Source: Chiua virens (lineage: Eukaryota > Basidiomycota > Agaricomycetes > Boletales > Boletaceae). From it: DNA of 64,000 bases. Position numbers and translations under genes: made by a program. How positions within the stretch are numbered: position 1 is the stretch's first letter; every line of letters starts with the position of its first letter. Shown piece by piece: positions 50,201 to 58,912 of this stretch. A model generated the notes under the pieces. It ran no database searches. It was not told where the DNA came from and saw only the letters and a list, made by a program, of their open reading frames with translations. The stretch lies in assembly GCA_019787685.1 (NCBI GenBank), contig JAHNUO010000001.1:2728001-2792000 (forward strand). The letters run 5' to 3'.

Positions 50201-50749
50201 CATGGTGTCGAGCCGCTTTTTCCGTTCGATTTATCAGAGGCAACATTTCTCGTTCCCATTCCTAATGCTGACCCAGTTTCTAGTGAAAGCTTGATAGCTT
50301 GGAGAGCTTGTCAGCTCCAAAAGCGTCAAACAGATATCGATTCTATCCGAGAACGCGTCTTGGCATCACGGTTTGCGTCCCTTAAAGATTTTGAGGCGCG
50401 ATTCAAGAACCAGATACGGACGAAAGAGTTTAGTTCGGGTGACCTCGTCTTGGTTCGAAATACGCGGATTGAGAAGGAGCTGAACCGGAAAACGAAGCCA
50501 TGCTACCTCGGTCCAATGGTGGTCCTTCGCAGGACTACTGGAGGATCGTATCTGCTAGCCGAGTTGGACGGCGCCATTTCGAAACTGAGGTATGCGGCGT
50601 TTCGCTTGCTACCTTACTTTCCACGGACGAAAATCACTATTCCGGTTACTGAACTGACCGGAATAGGCGACGAGGAATATGACCACTCTGATGCTGAGGA
50701 AGATGTCGAGTATGAAGATGAAGACGAGGGCGATGTCTCGCAAGACTAG
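47211..50749 (+). CDS. pol: Pol of element A: reverse transcriptase, RNase H, integrase (two in-frame TGA)
   Basis: Read in the -1 frame relative to gag, with no stop between the frameshift site and the first TGA. RT: SRWFCVLKQDGKSLRLVHDL, GMMDLFAGYDQRPL and the catalytic YPFIDDLPV (FIDD box). RNase H-like part: VILAVDTSYIAVGYILSQ, VEVDAKYIKGMI and HTGADGLSRRP. Integrase: HDDLGHKG...CHEC zinc finger, then HIDTMVMP, ITDNGPAF and SPYNSQANGIVERRH as the D,D,E core. It ends in an acidic tail without a chromodomain. TGA codons at 47696-47698 and 49511-49513 break an otherwise continuous frame; both sit where CGA (Arg) is plausible. Confidence 0.9.
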
Positions 50750-51371
50750 CCTTCTGTCGTTACCCCCCCCTTATACCACCCGATACGTATTTATTCTATC
50801 CTGGGTTTAGTCCAGTGCTCTCTATTTCACCCCGGGTTTCGTCCGGTGCACTTGATTTCGAAGAAAAATGATATCCGAGCCAATAATAAAGTCTTACGAT
50901 ACCCCATAGAACTTCACTCACTCACATCCTCCGCTTTCTCGCTCAGTCAGACCGAAAAGATCTAAAAACCGTAGATAAAGAAAAAACCAGAAAAACAGAA
51001 AAACAGATGTCTATCCATTTCCCCTCCTGCCCCAACGAACTAATACCTAGATTTTCGTCTTCGAACGCGTGATGGGGCACACGCACGTTTTGACCCGGTG
51101 ATAGTTTTACCGACCCGCTTTCGACCGATATAGACGATAAAGGCTACAAAAGTAGGCAAAGACGCGATAGATGACCGAAGAAAACAAGACGGGCGGAACC
51201 CCGCGCTCAGGTGTCATTCATTCAGATCTCTTTTCATTCGTATTGTTTTGTTACCCTTCTAATCCTTGTTTTCGTACTTAGGGATCTCACTCGGACATGG
51301 GCACGGACACGGACACGGATACGGATATCGACTATACACTATCATACAAGTAGGGACGGGCTGGAAACGAC
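50750..51371. other. element A spacer between pol and the antisense gene
   Basis: About 620 bp without coding signal. Includes an A-rich stretch near 50,965-51,010 and the GGACAC-type hexamer repeat listed below. Confidence 0.5.
51297..51333 (+). repeat. imperfect (GGACAC/GGATAC) hexamer microsatellite
   Basis: About six tandem hexamers of the form GGNCAC/GGATAC inside element A. Confidence 0.6.
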
Positions 51372-52625
51372 TCAAGACATTTCAAACGCCAGCTTTACCC
51401 TATCCAGTTCTCCCTGCTGCGAAGCAACGTACGATTCCATGGCCGAAGCACGGGCCTGAAGCTCCTTGAAGAAGGACCTGGTCGACAGGAACTTCACCTC
51501 TAGAGAGAGAATAGCGCGTCGGATATCGTCCGCCCCATCGTAAGGCTCAGACGGCGAGCCAGTCTTAGACTTCTTCTTGGGTGACTCTACTTCTTCCCCC
51601 CCATCTTGAAAAGGGAGTGGAGACACGGGCTTGGACTCATAGAAGAGCGGCTCGGGCGCATCCGGTGTCGGAGGAGACGCGGGTGAAGGATCGACCATGG
51701 CCTTGCGAGCCGGGATGGTAACCGTGATAACAGGTAACACTACGAAAAAGATCAGCCGAGTTGATGCGATTCGAGGAGAGAGGTCCTACCTGCAGCCTTG
51801 GCCTTCGGATCCGCTAGTTTCCACTTCTCAACCGACGGCCCACTCTTAGCGCCCCGACCACTTGACTTGTTGCACCGAGCCTTGGCTTTGAAGCAAGGAT
51901 CACAAGTGCGACCCGGAATCCCTGCGCACAACTTACTAGTCCGAGCGCACATCTCGCACGCCGGGTCGTGAACCATACGATCTGGAATTTTAAGCGGACC
52001 CTCGACTACCACCTCCTCCTCCTCGTCACACGGGCTCTCGTCCATAGCGGCCTTACGAGCGGACCGCTGAAAAGAACCGTTAACAGAGCGAAACATCTGA
52101 GGTAACAGCGGTCTCACCTTGCGCTTTCTGCCAGCCTCGACCTCGACGGTCTTGCCTGTCTCCGCGACCGAATCACCCAGAAGTGAAGCAGATCCGAACG
52201 ACCCACCCCCCGTTGCCTTGCCTGAGGCGGTTCGTTGTCTCTGAGCGTCCGCGCGTTGAGCTACTTCCCCCTGCCATCTACGAAAAAATGTGGTTGCTTC
52301 GCGCATCGTCTTCACCGTCTTGTCGCTGAGGCGGCAGGAAACGCCGTGCGATTTAGCCTGGCTAAGGGCGGTATTTAGATGCTCCTACAAGTCTGGTTAA
52401 TACCCGACCAACCCTAAGAAACTCGCGAAGTACCAAAGCCCGTTGCCACTCCTGGCACCATCCCTCCTGTTCTTCTTGCAGCTCCTCCTTATCATCCGGC
52501 ACCGCCAGCGCCACAGCCGCAATCCGATCCTTTCCTTGTGCGAGGTCCTTCTCAACCTTGACAGTCGCCTCATCGACGGGAGAGTCTGCGAATGCAAGGA
52601 TGGAGTCGAGGGACATAAGAGACAT
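51372..52625 (-). CDS. antisense gene of element A: Zn2Cys6-like protein
   Basis: Spliced gene on the strand opposite to gag-pol; exons 52625-52434, 52384-52118, 52066-51790 and 51739-51372, about 367 residues. The N-terminal part is acidic/helical (MSLMSLDSILAFADSP, WCQEWQRALEHLNTAL), then a basic patch (GRKRK). The cysteine block is C-x2-C-x6-C-x7-C-x2-C-x6-C starting CEMCARTSKLC and ending FKAKARC. That spacing fits fungal Zn(II)2Cys6 clusters, including the basic residues before the last Cys. A Pro-rich stretch with PKKKSKTG (NLS-like) and a helical C-terminus (FKELQARASAMESYVASQQG) follow. Intron 52117-52067 is in phase. Function unknown; a DNA-binding regulator is inferred. Confidence 0.75.
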
Positions 52626-52688
52626 GGTGACGAGTAGCGAAGCGGGAGGGGAGTAAACTTGTCGAAAGAACGGACGGCCAACGCGAGG

Positions 52689-52768
52689 CTTTAATACGCG
52701 GCCGATCCCAGTCACCGGTTCAAGGTCAGCGTTCGCAGGTGTCACGTGACTGACTGAGGACAGTCAGT
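52689..52768 (-). promoter_or_regulatory. upstream elements of antisense gene A
   Basis: On the minus strand: TATTAAAG (52696-52689) about 64 nt before the ATG, the perfect palindrome GTCACGTGAC (52741-52750), and a perfect 8-bp stem with 4-nt loop, ACTGACTG-AGGA-CAGTCAGT (52749-52768). Confidence 0.5.
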
Positions 52769-52786
52769 ATTCAAGTCCTTGTCGGG

Positions 52787-53670
52787 TGTAGGAGTCAATG
52801 ATCCCTTGAGGTGATAAACCCGTGTTCCCGCTTTGTTTACAGGATGCCCGGATTGCCCATATCGATTGTCCTACCCGTCCGTCATGGTCCCGTGTCCATC
52901 CGAGTGGATCCAACCCATATTCGTATGTTTTGTTCTTCGTTCCTACACGTTTTCGCGTGAGGTGACCGAATCGGGTTGCTCGATCGGGATCGCATGACGT
53001 ACACTAATCAACTCTCTTTTGTCCAATTTCTATTTTATTTCGTACCTTCTTAGATTTTTTTTAGACGGTTCCGTGTTATCGACACGTATCCGATTGGTTA
53101 TAAGGAACGGATAGTCGGGTTGTACGATGTTTTAAAGGTAGTCCATTGATTCACGGATCAAACCTTATCCCACCTTGACAGAACATTGTTTTCCTTTTCA
53201 CGGGTCGATCTCCATGAGAGTCGGCTCCGTATACGTACGCTTCCCTTATTTATTTGATACTTTATCCGCTGTAAAAGTCCCGGGGAATACCTGAGACTAT
53301 AAAATTTGTGTTCGTAAATAAAAATTTCATCTTTCGATCCCCGTTTTCTCTCGCGTTCTAAGTCGCCTCGCCCGGTTATCTATCTTCTCTATCCGCCCTT
53401 ACTCGTACTCGATCACCGTTGTGCTCGAGTCTCTGCCTTGTCGCCGAACTATCCGACTGTCTGCATTTCGGCCAGTTTTGTCGACCTTCATACGGTTTCA
53501 CCTGGGAATGCGTCCGGATTGCTTTCAAAGCTCCTGTCAACACCTTGACACTTCGTCTCCAACCTCAGAACCCCTTGGGACGAGTCATACTCACACCCAT
53601 CCCTTTCCTTTCTATCTGACAGTTCTACTAACCTTGTTCCTGTCACACCAGCCCGTTCTTTATTTCTTCA
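52787..53670 (+). repeat. 3' LTR of element A
   Basis: 884 bp, same length as the 5' LTR; about 16 differences, all transitions and mostly at CpG. The sequence just before it is not purine-rich, so no ordinary polypurine tract is evident. Confidence 0.93.
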
Positions 53671-54373
53671 GCGCACCAGGTCCTTCAACAACCGTTGGCC
53701 AGTCCCATGATATCACAGCGGAAATGGCTAGTAGCGTCGCTCCATCCAATCCTCCCACATCTTCTGTACACCCCCCGTCGTCTGTTGTACCCGCTTTCCC
53801 GACATCTCCTACACGGCCGTTTTTCACCGCCCCGATTGGATCTCCTTCCACCGCTCCATTGGGTTCGCCTAATTTCCCACTACCTTCAGTTCCCTCCTCA
53901 TTCGCCGGCTCTTCCACGAGTTCTATCAATCCATCGTCAAGCATCTCAGCCTGCATAGAGATGATGAAAAGGTGCAAAAGTGACGATGAAGATTTGTCAA
54001 TGGTGTCGGTTACAAGGTTGGCGATAAGTGACAGGTCTGGTGTCTCTACGGGCAGTCGCAAATGGCGAGCAGCACAGAAACCTGACGAAATTGGCTGTCA
54101 ACTGCAGGTCAAGTTGGACGGCGTTCGAGATGCGCTTCAGAGCAATTCTGATACCATTGAACGCATCACGCACAAAGCGACTACATCAAGAAACGACGCG
54201 ATGGCTCAGCTCCAAGCCTCTCAGAATGCTGTAGCAGAGAAGAGAACCCAGGCTCAGACCATGCTCTTAAACCTTGAGCAAGGTTTCCTTTCACTCGACG
54301 AACTCCTCGCCATGATCGATATCTTTAACACCCGTGGCCAAAACTATGCCGATACGTATCTTTTACTTGCAAC

Positions 54374-54927
54374 TGTCATATACCGCTCCGTTCTCCATTC
54401 CTCCGAATATAACTCCGTTTCTCTTAGACGATAACTCCGGGTCAATCTCCCTCAGGACGCAACTCCGCGACCCCGGACCTCCGTTACGTATATATGTTTC
54501 CTCTTTTATATTAGTACATAACCTGTGTCTCGCTTATGAGCACAGCTCCGGCTTTCTCAGTACCCGACTTACCTCCGGCTATGTAGTTTCCCGATCTTCC
54601 ATCTTACTCAGTTCTTGCCAACTCCGTTACTAATCTCCATTCCACTCCGAGTATATAAACTGTAGTACCATGACTGTGTACCCTTAGTCTGAATATTAGT
54701 TTATTGTATGACTCACTCCGAACACTCCGTAAGACCTTGACGGTCTTTACTCCGCTTGACTCCACTTTATGTGTTGAGTCATATATCTATCTCCGTTCTC
54801 CGCACGTCCGAAATATAGGGACAGACTGTGACAAGGGCGCACCACATACGGTGAAGCCAAGTCCCGTCCGATGTTACAACTCTGGAGATCCGGAGTTGGC
54901 TACCTCCGAGTCGCACGGTCTCTAACA
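54374..54927 (+). repeat. 5' LTR of element B
   Basis: 554 bp; about 16 CTCCG pentamers on the plus strand. No TGG-type primer site is obvious directly after it. Confidence 0.9.
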
Positions 54928-54969
54928 GTATATTCAGACTCCTCCTTGCCATCAGTCACCTCACGACCT

Positions 54970-56214
54970 ATGTCCTCTCACACCCGCCCTCAGACCAGTA
55001 CTACTGGTATCTCTACCTTGAACCTATCTGACACTACCCGCATCCAATCTCTCAGGAACCTCCTCAGTCATCGACGAACTCCCGAAGTCATCGAAGATTT
55101 CCGAGGTTTCTCCACTCGACTTATCGCATCCTCTGCCTCTCGAGCACCCGTATTCCTGGGTGCACGAACTCCGTCTTCCCGTAATCAATCTCCGAGTATT
55201 CCGGGCTCCTCCAGGGGACATCCCTCTGATGAGCCCAACTCCGGAGATGACTTCTCTGACCCCGAAACCGAACTTGCCTCTGATGATACCTATGGGCGAT
55301 TGACAAATGCAATACAAAGTCTCACTCGCGCCTCTCGTCACCCCTCCTCTAGCTCCTCCCCTCGCACTAAAGTCAGAGAACCTGATCAGTTTGATGGGAC
55401 AAGCCCCCGCAAACTCCAAGTCTTTCTCGTTCAATGCAAGTTGAACTTCCAGGACCGTCCCAAGGCTTTCCGCTCAGACCATGCCAAAGTCACATTTGCA
55501 CTGTCTTATCTGAAAGGAATTGCCCTTGAATGGTTTGAACCCGACCTCCTTGAATCTGACCCCTCCGTCTCCCGTCCCCTCTGGAAAGATCACTACACCG
55601 ACTTCGTTCTGGAACTCCAGACGAACTTTGGTCCGCACAATCCGGTCGGAGACGCGGAGTACGAACTCCGAGATCTGTCCATGAGTGATGGACAAAGGAT
55701 CAACAAATATGTAGTTGAGTTTAACTGCTTAGCTGCTCAAGTCCGTGGTTATGGAGAAGGTGCTCTCCGTACCCATTTCTACAATGGTCTGCCAAACCGC
55801 ATCAAAGACAAAATCTTTCGTGTAGGCAAACCCCCAAGGCTCTCTGAAATGTGTTACATGGCGCAAGCTATCGATGCTCGCCATTGGGAGCGCAACTCCG
55901 AGATTAATCGCACCTCTGCGCAATCCTCCAGAAACTCCGCATCCGCATCACCTCCTATCTCCGAATCCGACCAAGAATATGACTCCGACGACTCCGACGA
56001 GTCTACCTCCGCACCCCAAGAACCTGAATCACCACTCAGTGAAGACAGTAAACTCACCTCCGTCGAACGTCAGAGACGTTTCGACCTCTTCTTATGTATG
56101 TTCTGTGGCCTCCCAGGACATAAGGCTAAGGACTGCCCCAAGTCCACTTCTCGCTCTGCGAAGCCCCGTGCTATGCGAGCAACTCCGGTATCCTCCTCCG
56201 AGGACACCGACTAA
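54970..56214 (+). CDS. gag: Gag of element B
   Basis: Met 54970 (MSSHTRPQTSTTG) is the first Met outside the LTR; the frame is open upstream into the LTR. Core: REPDQFDGTSPRKLQVFLVQ, FALSYLKGIALEWFEPDL, the Ty3/Gypsy retrotransposon_gag pattern, then LSMSDGQRINKYVVEFNCLA and FYNGLPNRIKDKI. Zinc knuckle CMFCGLPGHKAKDC (C-x2-C-x4-H-x4-C). Stop TAA at 56212-56214. About 414 residues. Unrelated in detail to Gag of element A. Confidence 0.88.
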   Translation: MSSHTRPQTSTTGISTLNLSDTTRIQSLRNLLSHRRTPEVIEDFRGFSTRLIASSASRAPVFLGARTPSSRNQSPSIPGSSRGHPSDEPNSGDDFSDPETELASDDTYGRLTNAIQSLTRASRHPSSSSSPRTKVREPDQFDGTSPRKLQVFLVQCKLNFQDRPKAFRSDHAKVTFALSYLKGIALEWFEPDLLESDPSVSRPLWKDHYTDFVLELQTNFGPHNPVGDAEYELRDLSMSDGQRINKYVVEFNCLAAQVRGYGEGALRTHFYNGLPNRIKDKIFRVGKPPRLSEMCYMAQAIDARHWERNSEINRTSAQSSRNSASASPPISESDQEYDSDDSDESTSAPQEPESPLSEDSKLTSVERQRRFDLFLCMFCGLPGHKAKDCPKSTSRSAKPRAMRATPVSSSEDTD

Positions 56215-57002
56215 GCCTCCGACCCCCGACTCCATGTATTCTGAAGGAGCGTTACCTTCTACTGCACAACAAGGAGTATATTCAGAACCAACGCATCCAG
56301 TCTTTTCGACACTCTGGACCTCATGAACTTCAGTTTATGTCATCACCTCCCTTCTTCTTTTCACCCTGAGAGAGTTCGAGGACATGATTCTTCACCTCGA
56401 TACTCCCTACCCCTCCACTCCCCAGAACTCCGTTTACCCCGAGCCTCAACTCCGTTTACCCCAACTCTCATCCCCGACCTCCTCATAACTCCTCTGACCT
56501 TACCCTATGATCACTCCGACCACACTCCGTGCACCTCCGTTGGGTCCCCCTGTTCTCTTGATTCTTGGATACCACTGATCCACTCACTAACACTCCGTTG
56601 AGTGACGAGTTATGGACAGTAACTTTTTCTGTTCACCTGAACATGGACGCCAACACATATGAGCTCGACTCTGCGCCTTTGGGTGTTCCCTCTGGCAACT
56701 CCGGCTACTACTCCGATCCTCTAGGTTACTCCGGTCATCCCTCCTCCTTGCTCGACATCGAAAACCCATGGAACCTCAGCAACGTATACTGTTCTTTCCT
56801 GGATTACTTTGAAAGGCACTCACATCCCTCCTCCTTCGTACCCCGAACTCCCTCCGTCCACCTCCGCTGCTAGACGCTGGGACGTCTAGCCTAAGAGGGG
56901 GATATGGACCTCCTGTTCCCCACACTTCCATCTCCGCTCACTCCGTTTTCCTCCGAGAATCGTATCTTGTTGCTTTTTGCAACTTCATAAGTACATTCTA
57001 TT
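56215..57002. other. element B: residue where pol would be
   Basis: About 790 bp with only 90-100-codon open frames and no protease, RT or integrase motif. Near its end lie a hairpin and a first polypurine-like tract. Confidence 0.6.
56869..56905 (+). promoter_or_regulatory. internal hairpin plus first polypurine-like tract of element B
   Basis: An 8-bp stem GCTAGACG/CGTCTAGC is followed by GCCTAAGAGGGGGATAT. A near-copy, GCCTAAAAGGGGGATAC, sits directly before the 3' LTR. Confidence 0.65.
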
Positions 57003-57949
57003 CTACTCTACTTCTCCCTCCGCATCCGCCAAGTCACCCATCTCCACCTCCGTGCCCATCTCCGCGAGCTCCTTTTCGCCCACCTCCGCATCGACATCCT
57101 CATCATCCAACTCCTCCGACTTCGCTCCGTACACCTCCTCCACCTTCAGCTCCACGAGCCTCGATAACAGAGCGTTCTGGTAATCCAGACGCCTGTTTTG
57201 CGACCTCATCGCCGCTTGGAGATCCCTTACGGCCTCCGTCATCTGCTTCGCAACTCCCGCCCACGACTCCGCCGCCTGCACGAACGTCTCCGGAAGAGAC
57301 AAGACTTGAGCCCCGCTCGGACCAGCGGACGACGACTCGGTCCTCGCCTTCTTCTTCGACTTCAGCACCTCCTCCGATTCCTCCACCCGTTTCCTCCGGC
57401 GCACCCTCTTCTCCGTCACCTCCTCTCCAGGCCTCTCGCACTTCACCTTGGTGTCTCGACAAGGCTTGCAAGCCGTCGACTTCCTCCCCGCGCCCAGTAC
57501 GCACTCCAGGCCTCGGTCCTCGCACCTAGTGCATGCCTCCCACTCCGACCCTTGCGCCTTCTCCTTCTCCTTGCCCTTCTCCTTGGGAGCACTCTGCTCC
57601 GCACGGACCTCCTCGGCCTAGTAACTCCGTCAGCTCCGGAAGCCAGACGTTGTGAACCACTCACCCTTTTCTTGGCCTCCTCGACCTCTCGTGCCTCGCG
57701 CTCCTCCGCTTTCCTCCGCTCCTCCGCAGCCCTCCTCGCTTTCTCTGCCTCCTCTGCCTCGCGCCTCGCCTCTTCAGCCTTGCGCGCCTCCTCAGCTTCC
57801 TCCACCTTCCTCCGTTCCTCCGCTTCTCTCTGAACCTTCATCCGTCGTCACCGCTCCGTCGCCTTTGCGTCGAACAGCTCGTCGCTGTCATCATCGCACT
57901 CCTTGAGACACGCATCGTCCCACTCCTTGATGCTGCTGATATCGGACAT
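57003..57949 (-). CDS. antisense gene of element B: Zn2Cys6-like protein (one in-frame TGA)
   Basis: Exons 57949-57665 and 57617-57003, with a 47-nt GTGAGT...CTAG intron; about 299 codons. Starts MSDISSIKEWDDACLKECDD. TGA at 57850-57848 interrupts an Arg run where CGA is likely. A long Glu/Arg/Ala helix follows (EERRKVEEAEEARKAEEARR). Then a cysteine block C-x2-C-x6-C-x10-C-x2-C-x6-C from CTRCEDRGLEC to CRDTKVKC, again matching Zn2Cys6 spacing with basic residues before the last Cys. A basic patch (KRVRRRKR) and a helical region (VRDLQAAMRSQNRRLDYQNA) resembling a dimerisation coil come next, then a very acidic tail. Function unknown; a DNA-binding regulator is inferred. Confidence 0.75.
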
Positions 57950-57992
57950 GGTAGGAATTAATGGTTAAGGAATGAAACAGCCATCCGCCAGA

Positions 57993-58013
57993 CTTATATA
58001 CAGAGCACGTCAC
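57993..58013 (-). promoter_or_regulatory. upstream elements of antisense gene B
   Basis: The minus strand carries TATATAAG (58000-57993), 44-51 nt before the ATG, and GTGACGTG (58013-58006) just upstream. The ACGTG core resembles the palindrome upstream of antisense gene A. Confidence 0.55.
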
Positions 58014-58119
58014 CCACACTCCGAATTCAAACTCCGCACATCCATCACCTCCACTCGCGCTTTGTTCGCGCTTTGACTCCGCTTGACTATTGTTCCTCGC
58101 TAAAGGCCTTCAAGGGTTC

Positions 58120-58138
58120 AGGCCTAAAAGGGGGATAC
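58120..58138 (+). promoter_or_regulatory. polypurine tract before 3' LTR of element B
   Basis: AGGCCTAAAAGGGGGATAC abuts the 3' LTR, as expected for plus-strand priming. AGGCCT here pairs with a second AGGCCT about 17 bp upstream. Confidence 0.75.
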
Positions 58139-58692
58139 TGTCATATACCGCTCCATTCTCCATTCCTCCGAATATAACTCCGTTTCTCTTAGACGATAAC
58201 TCCGGGTCAATCTCCCTCAGGACGCAACTCCGCGACCCCGGACCTCCGTTACGTATATATGTTTCCTCTTTTATATTAGTACATAACCTGTGTCTCGCTT
58301 ATGAGCACAGCTCCGGCTTTCTCAGTACCCGACTTACCTCCGGCTATGTAGTTTCCCGATCTTCCATCTTACTCAGTTCTTGCCAACTCCGTTACTAATC
58401 TCCATTCCACTCCGAGTATATAAACTGTAGTACCATGACTGTGTACCCTTAGTCTGAATATTAGTTTATTGTATGACTCACTCCGAACACTCCATAAGAC
58501 CTTGACGGTCTTTACTCCGCTTGACTCCACTTTATGTGTTGAGTCATATATCTACCTCCGTTCTCCACACGTCTGAAATATAGGGACAGACTGTGACAAG
58601 GGCGCACCACATATGGTGAAGCCAAGTCCCGTCCGATGTTACAACTCCAGAGATCCGGAGTTGGCTACCTCCGAGTCGCACGGTCTCTAACA
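58139..58692 (+). repeat. 3' LTR of element B
   Basis: 554 bp; 8 differences from the 5' LTR, all transitions, 7 explained by CpG decay. Confidence 0.9.
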
Positions 58693-58912
58693 GCAACACT
58701 ACCTAATAGCGGTGACGCGATCTGGCGTGGTTGGTTGAAGAAACAACTCACAGAGGCCGGACAGCACTCAGGAGACACTGCTGGCACTTCAAATTGAGCA
58801 CAAGGACGATGTACAGTAGTATTTTTATCTTTGTTGTAAGCATCACGATCAGACTGTAGTAACCAAATCACAATCATTCTGAGATGTGTACAATACAACA
58901 AAATAATGTGAA

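Larger units (their letters stand above)
43586..53670 (+). mobile_element. LTR element A: 10.1-kb Ty3/Gypsy retrotransposon with antisense gene
   Basis: 884-bp LTRs (TG...CA) at both ends, a GCGC duplication on both sides (43582-43585 and 53671-53674), a primer-binding site, gag-protease, RT-RNase H-integrase, and a spliced gene on the opposite strand before the 3' LTR. LTRs differ at about 16 positions (about 98% identity), so the insertion is fairly young. pol has two in-frame TGA codons, so this copy is probably not autonomous unless they are read through. Confidence 0.95.
54374..58692 (+). mobile_element. LTR element B: 4.3-kb gag-only retrotransposon with antisense gene
   Basis: 554-bp LTRs (TGTCATATACC...CTCTAACA) with GCAAC duplications at 54369-54373 and 58693-58697. 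Carries gag and an antisense Zn2Cys6-like gene but no recognisable protease, reverse transcriptase, RNase H or integrase, so it must rely on another element. LTRs differ at 8 of 554 positions. The whole element is packed with CTCCG pentamers. Confidence 0.92.
42898..58797 (+). pseudogene. Harbinger SANT/Myb-like gene, split by two LTR retrotransposons
   Basis: Exons: 42898-43224, 43275-43400, and 43449-43585 continued at 53675-54373 and 58698-58797. Start Met 42898 (MPPRRTGQTSPH); Met 42790 or 42850 are alternatives. The N-terminal part is Lys/Ser-rich; then YWSLEDEHYFLQYVQTNKA, QFWSEVADQF and KTAKTCKDKWGR, a SANT/trihelix-like DNA-binding fold. The middle is Pro/Ser-rich. Near the end are a helical coil (GVRDALQSNSDTIERITHKA) and LEQGFLSLDELLAMIDIF. 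Both LTR insertions lie in the last exon. Joining across them, with one copy of each duplication, keeps the frame up to TGA at 58795-58797. Confidence 0.88.

Noticed and set aside
57198..57906. Long plus-strand open frames rich in Arg, Leu, Pro and Ser in element B
   Set aside because: They are the shadow of the antisense zinc-cluster gene, which has the coherent splice structure and domain.
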